From positions 248,001 to 312,000 of the forward strand of contig NZ_VORW01000004.1 of assembly GCF_007997215.1 (NCBI RefSeq): 64,000 nt of DNA, written 5' to 3'. Below, in pieces: positions 1 to 8,689 of the stretch. A program made the position numbers and the translations under genes. How positions within the stretch are numbered: position 1 is the stretch's first letter; each line of letters begins with the position of its first letter. Under the pieces are notes generated by a model that made no database searches, had not been told where the DNA came from, and saw only the letters and a list, made by a program, of their open reading frames with translations. Source of the stretch: Algoriphagus aquimarinus (GTDB lineage: Bacteria > Bacteroidota > Bacteroidia > Cytophagales > Cyclobacteriaceae).

Positions 1-1
1 G

Positions 2-1069
2 CATGGTGGAGCTGCTGCCCGTCCATTTGATACACATCACAATACCTTGGATATGCCGCTTTTCCTGAGAATTGCGAATGAGTTGTATCTGAAAAGATTG
101 ATCGTAGGTGGATTTGATGGGGTATATGAATTTGGTAAAATGTTCCGTAACGAGGGCATGGACCGTACGCACAATCCTGAATTCACTTCTATGGAAATCT
201 ATGTAGCCTACAAGGATTACATCTGGATGATGGAAATGGTGGAAGAACTGATCGAGCAGGTGACTGAACAGATTCATGGCAAAACCAAACTTACTGTAGG
301 CAAAAATGAGATTGAATTTGCTGGTCCATACAGAAGATTGACCATGTACGATTCCATCAAGGAATATGCTGGTATCGACGTGAGCAAGATGGATGAGGAA
401 GGCCTTCGTAAGGTTTGCGCAGAGATGGGCATAGACACCGATGCGACTATGGGTAAAGGTAAATTGGTGGATGAGATCTTCGGTGAGAAGGTAGAGGCCA
501 ACTTGATCCAGCCAACTTACATCACAGACTATCCTATTGAGATGACGCCTTTGGCGAAAAAGCATAGAACTGAGCCAGGCTTGGTGGAGCGGTTTGAGCT
601 GTTCGTGAATGGTAAGGAGATCGCAAATGCTTACACCGAGCTAAACGACCCAATCGATCAGCGTGAGCGCTTCGAAGATCAGTTGAAGCTGGCAGAAAGA
701 GGTGATGACGAAGCGATGGCGATGGATGAGGATTTCCTTCGTGCCTTGGAGTACGGTATGCCTCCTACGTCAGGTTTGGGTATCGGTATCGACCGTCTGA
801 CTATGTTACTTACAAATAATACCACCATACAGGAAGTGCTATTCTTCCCGCAGATGAGACCTGAGAAAAAGCAGGTGGAAATGACTGAGGAGGAAAAAGG
901 CATCTTCGAATTGCTGAAGGCAGAATCTCCTGTTGGATTGGCAGACCTAAAAGGAAAGGCTGGACTAAGCGGAAAGAAATGGGATGCAGCGATAAAAGGC
1001 TTGACAGGCAAAGGAGTTGCTAAAGTGACTAAAGAGGGTGATGCTGTCACGGTGTCTTTGGTCGATTAA
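2..1069 (+). CDS. lysS: Lysyl-tRNA synthetase, class II (C-terminal part, cut by window start)
   Basis: Charges tRNA-Lys with lysine in the cytoplasm. The frame is open from base 2, so the N-terminal anticodon-binding domain lies outside the window. Visible are the class II core with [15 protein letters not shown], motif 2 ([19 protein letters not shown]) and motif 3 ([12 protein letters not shown]). After the usual end of the enzyme there is a tail of about 60 residues beginning near [12 protein letters not shown]. It has the pattern of a small winged-helix-like domain; I believe such tails occur in Bacteroidota LysS, but that is recollection. A strong hairpin terminator follows 22 bases after the stop. 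Identification is secure; only the start is missing. Confidence 0.97.
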   Translation, partial: HGGAAARPFDTHHNTLDMPLFLRIANELYLKRLIVGGFDGVYEFGKMFRNEGMDRTHNPEFTSMEIYVAYKDYIWMMEMVEELIEQVTEQIHGKTKLTVGKNEIEFAGPYRRLTMYDSIKEYAGIDVSKMDEEGLRKVCAEMGIDTDATMGKGKLVDEIFGEKVEANLIQPTYITDYPIEMTPLAKKHRTEPGLVERFELFVNGKEIANAYTELNDPIDQRERFEDQLKLAERGDDEAMAMDEDFLRALEYGMPPTSGLGIGIDRLTMLLTNNTTIQEVLFFPQMRPEKKQVEMTEEEKGIFELLKAESPVGLADLKGKAGLSGKKWDAAIKGLTGKGVAKVTKEGDAVTVSLVD

Positions 1070-1090
1070 TTCCAAATTGATATAAAAGTA

Positions 1091-1121
1091 AAAACCGAGC
1101 TGAGAGGCTCGGTTTTTTTTT
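1091..1121 (+). terminator. Rho-independent terminator of lysS
   Basis: The hairpin ACCGAGC-TGAGAG-GCTCGGT is followed by a run of T. Nearly the same hairpin recurs after the M48 protease gene (3706) and after folE (62984). Confidence 0.9.
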
Positions 1122-1340
1122 GGTTTTTAAAAGCGAAGGGTAGTAAAAAAGGTATAAGTGATTTTGAAATATATCAAGTTTAAAGTCTTGTCATCGAAGC
1201 AATTTATTAAGTTATTTTATTTAAAAGATCTCAAATTATATTAATTATTCAGTTAATTTTCAGCTAGTTGAAATTTAAAATAATTTTATAGTTTTATTTG
1301 ATCAGAATTATAACTAAACTCGTGTCTAATAGATTTAAGA

Positions 1341-1721
1341 ATGAGTTCAGGAGTTAGGGTTATTCACTTTATTATAGACACATTGGTCTATTTTTTATTT
1401 GCTTTAGGCTTATTAATACTGAATAATGGTTTAATCTCAATTGAATTATTAAAGCCCATTCTCTTAGCCTTTTATTTTGTAAATTATTTTCTTTTCGAAT
1501 TTTTTCTAGGTAAGACTCCGGGAAAATACCTGACTCGATTTCAAGTAGCGGATTGCAAATCAGGCCAAAGTCCTAGTATTTGGCAAGTTTTGCTGCGGAC
1601 GATTGGAAGGATGATTCCACTATATTTTGTTTCATATATTATTACTGGCAAAGGTCTCCATGATCATATTTCTAATACATATCTAATCCAAACCAAATCA
1701 GAAGATGAAAAAACTAAGTAA
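1341..1721 (+). CDS. RDD family membrane protein
   Basis: A small integral membrane protein of 126 residues. The N-terminal segment RVIHFIIDTLVYFLF carries the Arg and Asp that name the RDD family. The second hydrophobic block (PILLAFYFVNYFLFEFFLG) is followed by KTPGKYLTRFQV, a typical RDD loop, and a late RTIGR motif precedes the last membrane segment. The function of RDD proteins is generally unknown; some have been linked to ion transport. Its last 17 bases overlap the next lipoprotein gene, so the two are probably co-transcribed. The region is more AT-rich than lysS upstream. Family assignment is good, function unassigned. Confidence 0.8.
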   Translation: MSSGVRVIHFIIDTLVYFLFALGLLILNNGLISIELLKPILLAFYFVNYFLFEFFLGKTPGKYLTRFQVADCKSGQSPSIWQVLLRTIGRMIPLYFVSYIITGKGLHDHISNTYLIQTKSEDEKTK

Positions 1722-1935
1722 CATTTTTGTAATTGCCGTGCTTGTCCTTTGTATGTCAAGTTGTGCTACAGTATTCGGCGGGAAGGTTTCCCAATACCAG
1801 AAAACAAAGCCTATGGCTGGCGAACCTCAGCGTGATGTTAGAGTGGGGGCACTTATCGCTGATATTATTTTATTTTGGCCTGGAGCCGTTGTTGATTTTG
1901 CCACGGGAGCAATCTACAAACCAGAAGGGAAATAG
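1705..1935 (+). CDS. Small lipoprotein, unknown function
   Basis: A 76-residue protein beginning MKKLSNIFVIAVLVLCMSSCATVFGG. The lipobox (SSC, Cys at about residue 20) predicts lipidation and attachment to the inner or outer membrane. The mature part contains a second hydrophobic stretch (ALIADIILFWPGAVVDFATG) and resembles short lipoproteins with a CATVF start; I do not know the function. It overlaps the RDD gene by 17 bases and is followed by a bidirectional-looking terminator at 1948, which supports a two-gene transcription unit. A frame-shifted alternative start at 1733 gives no recognisable protein and was not used. Confidence 0.75.
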   Translation: MKKLSNIFVIAVLVLCMSSCATVFGGKVSQYQKTKPMAGEPQRDVRVGALIADIILFWPGAVVDFATGAIYKPEGK

Positions 1936-1947
1936 AGATTCATATTC

Positions 1948-1991
1948 ACATAAAAAAACCGACTTAATTTCTAAGTCGGTTTTTTTATGTG
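1948..1991 (+). terminator. Hairpin terminator after the RDD/lipoprotein pair
   Basis: The stem ACCGACTTA-ATTTC-TAAGTCGGT is flanked by A and T runs, and an outer match (CACATAAAA/TTTTATGTG) extends it. It could work in both directions. Confidence 0.88.
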
Positions 1992-2228
1992 AAGTGCCTT
2001 TTTAAATACTTTCATTAATTTTTTAATTCTACTTTTCGATTTTCAGCAATATCCTAACAATTGCTTTTTTGATTATCTATACAGAGAGATTCGCCTTGAT
2101 TTAATTCGTTGAATGGCATCTATAAAACATCTATTCAATAGTGACTAGAAACTATTTTCCTTTCCAAAATTAATTGGAATGAAATTTTCCATATCTCATT
2201 AAATTATAGCCGCCAAACTTATCATCAT

Positions 2229-3677
2229 ATGAGAACTTTCAACAATTACCTCAGCCTCTGTTCAGCATTTATACTCTTGGGTTTAAGTTCCTGTGCAATC
2301 AATCCTGTCACAGGAAAAAAGCAACTTGTTTTAATGTCTGAAGCTCAGGAAGTTGCCATGGGGCAGCAGTCGGATCCTGAAATTATCGCCTTTTTTGGTC
2401 TTTATGAAGATCCAGAACTCCAAGAATTTATCACTACGAAGGGAAATGAAATGGCGGCAATCTCCCATCGCCCAAAATTGGCCTATGAGTTCAAAATTGT
2501 GGATTCACCTGTGATTAATGCCTTTGCGGTGCCTGGTGGGTTTGTCTATTTTACCCGTGGGATCATGGCGCATTTCAACAATGAAGCAGAGTTTGCGGGG
2601 GTGTTAGGTCACGAGATTGGGCACGTCACCGCTAGGCACTCAGTGATACAGCAGCGTAATCAGCTTCTTGGACAGCTAGGCCTTATTGCAGGGATCATTT
2701 TAGTCCCAGAGCTAGGCCAATTTGTAGATCCGCTTTCCCAGGGAATGCAGTTGGCATTACTGAAATTTGGTAGAGATGCGGAGCGACAGTCGGATGAGCT
2801 AGGTGTGGATTATTCTTCCCAAATCGGGTATGATGCCACTGAGATGGCAGACTTTTTCGAAACGCTGGAAAGGCAGCAGACTAATAGTGGAGCAGATGAA
2901 ATTCCACCGTTTCTCTCGACTCACCCTTCTCCTGAAGAAAGAAATGCTACTGTCGAAAACCTAGCGTTGGAATGGCAGCGAAAATCTAAAATGACTGAAT
3001 TTGCAGTAAACCGAGATAGTTACCTGAGGAAAATAGACGGACTTATAGTAGGAGCGGATCCAAAGCAAGGATTTGTGGAGAACAGCACCTTTTACCATCC
3101 TGTACTCAAAATCCAATTTCCAATCCCTACAGCCTGGAGTCACCAAAATACACCACAGCAGTTTCAAATGGCACCAAAGGCTGGAGATGCAGTCATGATC
3201 CTCACCTTAGCTCCGGGAGCTAGCTTGGAGGAAGCCGCGAATGCAGTTTTGGAGCAGTATAAATTGACTTTAGTAGAATCCAAGAAGGAGACCATCAACA
3301 GAATGCCAGCTATAGTCATGGTTGCTGATCAGGTGCAGGAGCAAGGTGCTACCATCCGTGTTCTTTCTTCCCTTATTCAGTTTGAAGGAAATATCTACAG
3401 CCTGATGGGAGTGACAGATGCTGCTAATTTTAACTCGTATCAATCAATTTTTTCAAACACGATCAGAGACTTTCAGGAATTGCGAGATTCGGAAAAGCTA
3501 AATCGTAAACCTGACATTATAAAGATCAAAACCATTCCAAATTCTATGTCCTTAGAGGCAGCATTTAAGTATTATGGAATGCCAACGGAGCGATATGAAG
3601 AGCTTTCTCTTCTGAATGGTATGCACTTGACAGATCAGCTTAATAAAGGCATGCTGATCAAGGTAGTTGGAAAATAA
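2229..3677 (+). CDS. M48 family metalloprotease, lipoprotein
   Basis: A zinc protease related to BepA/LoiP-type envelope quality-control peptidases. The N-terminus MRTFNNYLSLCSAFILLGLSSCA has a lipobox with Cys near residue 22, so the enzyme should be anchored facing the periplasm. The M48 zinc motif HEIGH (GVLGHEIGHVTARHS) lies near residue 134, and the later ERQSDELGVDY supplies the third ligand region. The C-terminal 50 residues (from IKIKTIPNSM) resemble a LysM-type fold ending in LIKVV and may bind peptidoglycan; that part is inference. The gene stands alone with its own terminator. Length (482 residues) matches similar Bacteroidota proteins. Confidence 0.92.
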   Translation: MRTFNNYLSLCSAFILLGLSSCAINPVTGKKQLVLMSEAQEVAMGQQSDPEIIAFFGLYEDPELQEFITTKGNEMAAISHRPKLAYEFKIVDSPVINAFAVPGGFVYFTRGIMAHFNNEAEFAGVLGHEIGHVTARHSVIQQRNQLLGQLGLIAGIILVPELGQFVDPLSQGMQLALLKFGRDAERQSDELGVDYSSQIGYDATEMADFFETLERQQTNSGADEIPPFLSTHPSPEERNATVENLALEWQRKSKMTEFAVNRDSYLRKIDGLIVGADPKQGFVENSTFYHPVLKIQFPIPTAWSHQNTPQQFQMAPKAGDAVMILTLAPGASLEEAANAVLEQYKLTLVESKKETINRMPAIVMVADQVQEQGATIRVLSSLIQFEGNIYSLMGVTDAANFNSYQSIFSNTIRDFQELRDSEKLNRKPDIIKIKTIPNSMSLEAAFKYYGMPTERYEELSLLNGMHLTDQLNKGMLIKVVGK

Positions 3678-3705
3678 TCGATCACTGCTTTAGCGATATG
3701 AAAAT

Positions 3706-3737
3706 GAAACCGGGCTGAGAGGCTCGGTTTTTTTTAT
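3706..3737 (+). terminator. Rho-independent terminator of the M48 gene
   Basis: The hairpin ACCGGGC-TGAGAG-GCTCGGT is followed by eight T. It is a near copy of the terminators at 1091 and 62984. Confidence 0.9.
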
Positions 3738-3739
3738 GA

Positions 3740-4360
3740 TTTGAATTAATTGTTCATGGAGCTCGAATGATTATGAAGCAGGCTTAATATGAAAAGTGAT
3801 CACTGGGCAACTTGTCTATGAGAATCCACACAAATTAAAATCGTTCTTACTGGCGAAGAATTAAATGCAAATTCACTTTGGTATTATGAATATCCTGTCT
3901 AAAACTCTAGCCCAAGCCAAGAACAGCTTGATTCCCGAATATACCTTGATGCAATTCTCGCGGTTCGATTGGGTGATGGCATGAGAGCTACTAGTATGAT
4001 CAATATTTACTACTGGTGTTTGGAAGTCTGAAGATTGAAGTGCTTTAATTATATTGAAGGAAGGTTTAGGTTGTAAGGCTTTAGATGGGTCAATGAAATG
4101 AGCTAAGTGATGCGTAGTTAGCGGAAAGCAATAAAGTCATGCTGAGTAGAAAAATTAAAATGTAATATTTTTAGAAAAACAGATAGGCCTTCAACGCATG
4201 AATAGCAAGGATATTTAATTTTTCGTCAAATAAATGTATTTATAAGCCATAATAATTGTTATGAAATACAAATTGGTGTATGTTTGTGCTATATGTGATT
4301 GTTTCATTGATTTTATGATTTTATCAAGATCAAAGACCAGTCACCGCAAGCCCTAATTTG
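3740..4360. other. Gene-free stretch
   Basis: About 620 bases without a credible open frame on either strand. The base composition between 3840 and 4030 is less AT-rich than the flanks and might be the remains of a coding sequence, but I could not match it to a family. The last 200 bases are very AT-rich and probably hold the promoter of the histidine kinase. Confidence 0.5.
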
Positions 4361-6601
4361 ATGCAAGAGACAGGAATCAACAGTACTTTTAAGAAATTAA
4401 TTTTCGAGTCATCAGAGATGGTGTTCCTTGCAGATGATTCCTTTCCATATCCTATCTTTTATACCAACAAATCCTTTGAAGATCAGATTGGTACAAGCCT
4501 AGTTGATAGAAGCCTAGTAGGACTAGGATTGGATATCAGCAGTTTTATTTTCAAGCAGGAATTGAAATTGAAGTATGAGGGAAATGAGTTTGACTTTCTC
4601 ATAGAACTACCACAGGATAGCTCAACAAATCATTTTTTATTTTACAAGGGCAAAAAAGTCAGAACAAAAGGACTTCCTACCAAGAAAGAGTTTGAACAGT
4701 TTATAGTTGAATCTCCCAATGCACAAGTGATAGTGAAGCCAGATGGAGGGATTTTCCATATCAATACGGAGGCAGTTAATCTATTCGGCTACAAGCAAGA
4801 TTCAGTATTAAATCATCTTAGCGAACTTGAGGGCTTATTTGATGAGCCTCAGCAATGGAAAAATTGGATTAGCCCCGCTGTTTCCGGATCTGATAGGCAA
4901 CAATTTTCAGCAATACTTACTTATTCATCTGGAAATCAACTTTCGTTAGAAATTGCCTCCAAGCAACTTTCGGTAGATGGCTTACGGTATGTATTGCTTT
5001 CATTCCAAAATATCTCTGAGAAAGTTACGCTGGAGAAGGATTTAGAAGATAGTAGTAATTTCCTAATGAATCTTGCAGAGCAGGTCCCTGGCGGGTTATA
5101 TCAACTTGTTTTGGATGATGAAGGAAAAATGAGCTTTTCTTTTCTTTCTAAAGGAATTGCACAAGTATTAGGATTGAAGCCTGAGGAAATTGAGAATTTC
5201 ACAGACATTTCTATTGCAATCTCTCGAGTTCACCCAATGGATTTGCCGCAGGTAATTATGAGTTCTATCGCCTCGGCTAAGAAAGTAGAGCCTTGGCAAT
5301 GTCAATTCCGCGTAAAAACAGATCCAAATTCTGAGGAATACAGGTGGATTCTTGGAGCAGCAAGACCAGAGGCACTTGCAAATGGAGACATGGTTTGGTA
5401 TGGTTATTTGACCGATATAAGTCAGCAGAAAATCTTTGAAGCCAAGCTGAACGAATCTAAGAAGGCTGCAGAAAAGGCGAATAAAATTAAGTCGGATTTC
5501 CTCTCTATGATCAGCCATGAGCTACGTACGCCACTGAATGCTATTTCTGGTTCGACGTATTCTCTGATGCATGATCATCCTCAGCTACAGCAAAAGTCTG
5601 AGTTGGATACTATTAATTTTGCAGTAGATAATCTGATTATTATGATCAATGATTTACTAGACTTTCAAAAGATTGAAGCAGGTAAATTAACTATTGAAAA
5701 GGCACCTTTCCATCTAAGCTCTTTTGTTAGCCAGATTATCAAAGGCTTATCATTTCATGCAAGGGATAGCAAAAATAGACTTGAAGTTTCAATTTCGGAG
5801 GAACTGGATATTACTATTTGTGGAGACAAGACCCGTCTGTCTCAGATACTTAATAATCTAATTACCAATGCACTCAAGTTTACTAATGAAGGTGAGGTAA
5901 AAGTAATTGTGAATTTGGTCGAAAGTACCAATGACAAAGCCAAAGTATATTTTGAAGTGAGTGACAATGGTATAGGTATCGCACCTGAGCATCAGGAGAA
6001 GATTTTTGGTGATTTTGATCAGGTAAGACCAACCTTTAATACAAAGTATGGTGGAACAGGCCTAGGACTTTCTATCACAAGAAAGCTATTGAATCTGATG
6101 GGAGGAGAAATATCACTTCAATCCGTAGTAAATGAAGGAAGTAAATTCTTTTTTGCATTGGAGTTTGAGATCGCTGAAGAGCAAGAGAAAAAGTCTTCCC
6201 ACCACACCAATTATTCAAATGATAGCGCTTCACTACATCTACTGATGGCAGAGGATAATGATGTGAATGCCTTGGTATTGGGTAAGATCATTAATAAGTG
6301 GGGTTTCACTTACGAGCGAGTTAGGAATGGGGTAGAGGCTGTTGATGCAGCAAAACGATCAACTTTTGATTGTATCCTGATGGATATTCAAATGCCCGAA
6401 ATGGATGGTTTTGATGCGACTAAGGCTATCAAGAAAATCTCAGAATCGCCTGTAATAGCCCTTACTGCAGCTGCAAAACTTGAAATCAAAGATAGAATAG
6501 AGGAATGCGACTTTGACGGATATGTAGCGAAACCTATAGATGCTTCTGAATTACAAAAAATTATTCGCGAAGTGATTTTACACCGAAATCAGAGTGCCTG
6601 A
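4361..6601 (+). CDS. PAS-domain hybrid sensor histidine kinase / response regulator
   Basis: A signalling kinase without membrane segments, so probably cytoplasmic. The order is: N-terminal PAS-like region (about residues 10-100), a second PAS (about 110-220), a third PAS with PAC (about 230-365), HisKA with SHELRTPLNAI (phospho-His near 385), HATPase_c (N-box NNLITNALKF, then DNGIGI and GTGLGLSI), and a receiver domain (LLMAEDND, phospho-Asp in ILMDIQMPEMDG near 674, Lys in YVAKPID). A TTG directly precedes the ATG; I chose the ATG. It has no Hpt domain, so a separate phosphotransfer protein such as the RR-Hpt at 28622 could be a partner (inference). The 3' end overlaps the convergent TPR gene by 13 bases. 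Confidence 0.93.
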   Translation: MQETGINSTFKKLIFESSEMVFLADDSFPYPIFYTNKSFEDQIGTSLVDRSLVGLGLDISSFIFKQELKLKYEGNEFDFLIELPQDSSTNHFLFYKGKKVRTKGLPTKKEFEQFIVESPNAQVIVKPDGGIFHINTEAVNLFGYKQDSVLNHLSELEGLFDEPQQWKNWISPAVSGSDRQQFSAILTYSSGNQLSLEIASKQLSVDGLRYVLLSFQNISEKVTLEKDLEDSSNFLMNLAEQVPGGLYQLVLDDEGKMSFSFLSKGIAQVLGLKPEEIENFTDISIAISRVHPMDLPQVIMSSIASAKKVEPWQCQFRVKTDPNSEEYRWILGAARPEALANGDMVWYGYLTDISQQKIFEAKLNESKKAAEKANKIKSDFLSMISHELRTPLNAISGSTYSLMHDHPQLQQKSELDTINFAVDNLIIMINDLLDFQKIEAGKLTIEKAPFHLSSFVSQIIKGLSFHARDSKNRLEVSISEELDITICGDKTRLSQILNNLITNALKFTNEGEVKVIVNLVESTNDKAKVYFEVSDNGIGIAPEHQEKIFGDFDQVRPTFNTKYGGTGLGLSITRKLLNLMGGEISLQSVVNEGSKFFFALEFEIAEEQEKKSSHHTNYSNDSASLHLLMAEDNDVNALVLGKIINKWGFTYERVRNGVEAVDAAKRSTFDCILMDIQMPEMDGFDATKAIKKISESPVIALTAAAKLEIKDRIEECDFDGYVAKPIDASELQKIIREVILHRNQSA

Positions 6602-7527
6602 GCCTTCTCCAAGTATTCTTTGACCAAGTCCATATCAGGATAGTTCTGATTCAACTCTACCAAATATTGCAAGGCAGAAGTTTTGTCTCCTTGCATTACA
6701 TAGTAAATCCCCTTATTTCTTAGCGCAAAAGGATTGTTTGCATTCATCTGAATACTTTGATTGATCAGGTCAAGGCCTTCTTCCTTTTGATCTAGAAAAA
6801 GCAGATACAAGCCTTTATTGTTATAATAGTAAGCTTGGCTCTTATCAAGTGAAATCGCCTTCTCCACTGCGTCTAATGCTTCAGAATAATTGTGCTCATC
6901 AAAATAGATCATAGAGCGTAGGTTGTGAAGATTTGGTTCCAAAGGATTGACAATCATCGCTTCAGTTAAAATCTTTTTTGCAGCTTCATAATCCTTCTGA
7001 TAGAAGTGTATGGTTGCTTGGTTTACTAGCAAGTCAGAGTTTTCCGGGTTAATCTCAGAAGCCTTTTTGAAAGCCGTTATTGCTTCAGGAAAATTCTTTA
7101 GTTTTTCTTCAACCAATCCCGTCAGGAAGTGACTTTTCCAGTTTTGATCATCGAGTTGCACGAGCTTTTGAGCATCCTCTCTGGCATTGTAAAACTCTCC
7201 GTTGTCAAGATAACTTAAGCCTCTTTGGAAAATAGCATCGTAATAGTCTGGATTGTATTTGATCGCTAGACTGAGATCTTGTATGCTCTCCATCAGTTGA
7301 TTTAGCTGTAAATGAGCGAGTGCTTTATTGTAGTAAGCATCGGAGTAAGTGGAATCCATTTCAAGAGCCTCACCATAGAATCCCATCGCACTTTTGGGGT
7401 CATTTTCTTCCATCTTTTCATTCCCTTTTAGAAGGAATCTCCCTTTCTTATTTTCATCGGAATCACAGGCAAATGCTGTTCCGATGATAAGTAGTGCCAA
7501 AAGTGTTTTAATCGTTCTCCTTTTCAT
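6589..7527 (-). CDS. TPR-repeat lipoprotein
   Basis: A 312-residue protein starting MKRRTIKTLLALLIIGTAFACDSDEN, with a lipobox Cys near residue 21. The remainder is made of about seven consecutive tetratricopeptide units (for example SDAYYNKALAHLQLNQ, YDAIFQRGLSYLDNGE, ALRNKGIYYVMQGD), so it is a protein-protein interaction scaffold on the periplasmic side of a membrane. The specific partner is unknown. Its start overlaps the end of the AI-2E family gene by 20 bases, so the two form one minus-strand transcription unit. Confidence 0.88.
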   Translation of the reverse strand: MKRRTIKTLLALLIIGTAFACDSDENKKGRFLLKGNEKMEENDPKSAMGFYGEALEMDSTYSDAYYNKALAHLQLNQLMESIQDLSLAIKYNPDYYDAIFQRGLSYLDNGEFYNAREDAQKLVQLDDQNWKSHFLTGLVEEKLKNFPEAITAFKKASEINPENSDLLVNQATIHFYQKDYEAAKKILTEAMIVNPLEPNLHNLRSMIYFDEHNYSEALDAVEKAISLDKSQAYYYNNKGLYLLFLDQKEEGLDLINQSIQMNANNPFALRNKGIYYVMQGDKTSALQYLVELNQNYPDMDLVKEYLEKAQAL

Positions 7528-8626
7528 TTACTTCTTCAGATTCTTCTGTCTTTGCAATTATTTTTTCCTCTTCTTTTTCTTCTCCAAGCAACAAGGCAAA
7601 CGGCTTGGTAGCATCACTTAGATCGAATATTTCCCTTAGAATAGCCATCATAGGAATGATTAAAATCATCCCAGCCACTCCCCAGATAGTACCTCCGACT
7701 ATTAAACCAAGAAATGTGATAAATGCATTCAGGTTTACATTTCCTCCGACGATTTTCGGCGTAAGGAAGTTTCCTTCAATCATCTGGATAATTTGGTAAC
7801 TAACAAGAACACCTGCAGGATAGAATAAACTGTCCTTGGTGAGAAATGAATAGATCATTGGTAGCATAGCTCCGAAAAACGGGCCTACATAAGGAATGAT
7901 ATTTAACATTGCTCCAAGTGTACCGAAAAACACCGCGTGCTTTATTCCAAGTAAGGAGAATGCAGTAATATTCAGAATGGCGAGGATACCCATCACTTTT
8001 ACCACACCTACGATGTAGTTTAGAATCACCTTTCGGAGACTTACTATTCGTATTTTCACTAGCTCCGGATCCTTGTCCTTGTAGATATGAATAATCACAT
8101 TGGTAAGGTGATTTCTATACAAGAGAAAGAAAAACATAAATACTGGAATCAAAACCAATCCCGTCAGTGAGCCTACAGTTTTAAGCGCGAAGTCTCCAAT
8201 ACTTGAGCTGTTTTTAGTCAATAGGTTTTTTAAGTAATCAGTATTGGCTTTCTCACTTAAAGCAGTATTGTAGGAAAAGGTATCCATTGACCATTGATCC
8301 ACATCTTCTGCATATTCAGTTAGTCTTCCGGAAACGTCATCGAAATCCTTCGTGAAATTTGCCACATTTCCAATAATAAAAGTCAAAAGCCCTCCTACAA
8401 GAGCTGTCATGACAAGAAGAGAAATGACACAAGATAATATTCGCGGGACTTTCTTTGATTCCAGCCACATGGATAGAGGGGTAAGCAAAATCGCGAAAAA
8501 CCCGCCCATAAATAGGGGCACAAGAAGGCGCTTTCCTACAATCAGAAAAAACACCAACACGATAATGAATATCATTACAGCGAGAGCCTGTAAATAGGCA
8601 GGTAGTTTCAAACCTTGGTTTTTCAT
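7508..8626 (-). CDS. AI-2E family transporter (PerM/UPF0118 type)
   Basis: A polytopic inner-membrane protein of 372 residues. It has the family's layout: two N-terminal hydrophobic segments (MIFIIVLVFFLIVGKRLLVPL and onwards), a hydrophilic periplasmic stretch, then a membrane-rich C-terminal half with the conserved pattern LGxxxAxLNIIPYVGPFFG. Family members include exporters of small molecules and Na+/H+ antiporters; which applies here cannot be told. The C-terminus is a charged Glu-rich tail. It overlaps the downstream TPR lipoprotein gene, suggesting translational coupling. Confidence 0.88.
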   Translation of the reverse strand: MKNQGLKLPAYLQALAVMIFIIVLVFFLIVGKRLLVPLFMGGFFAILLTPLSMWLESKKVPRILSCVISLLVMTALVGGLLTFIIGNVANFTKDFDDVSGRLTEYAEDVDQWSMDTFSYNTALSEKANTDYLKNLLTKNSSSIGDFALKTVGSLTGLVLIPVFMFFFLLYRNHLTNVIIHIYKDKDPELVKIRIVSLRKVILNYIVGVVKVMGILAILNITAFSLLGIKHAVFFGTLGAMLNIIPYVGPFFGAMLPMIYSFLTKDSLFYPAGVLVSYQIIQMIEGNFLTPKIVGGNVNLNAFITFLGLIVGGTIWGVAGMILIIPMMAILREIFDLSDATKPFALLLGEEKEEEKIIAKTEESEEVNEKEND

Positions 8627-8689
8627 TAAGGAGTTGTGTTAGGATGTAAATGCATCTTTACAAGACAGATTTAAAGTAAAGAAAGCAAA

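Noticed and set aside
3840..4030. Decayed gene before the histidine kinase
   Set aside because: Some coding-like base use, but stops in every frame and no protein match I can name.
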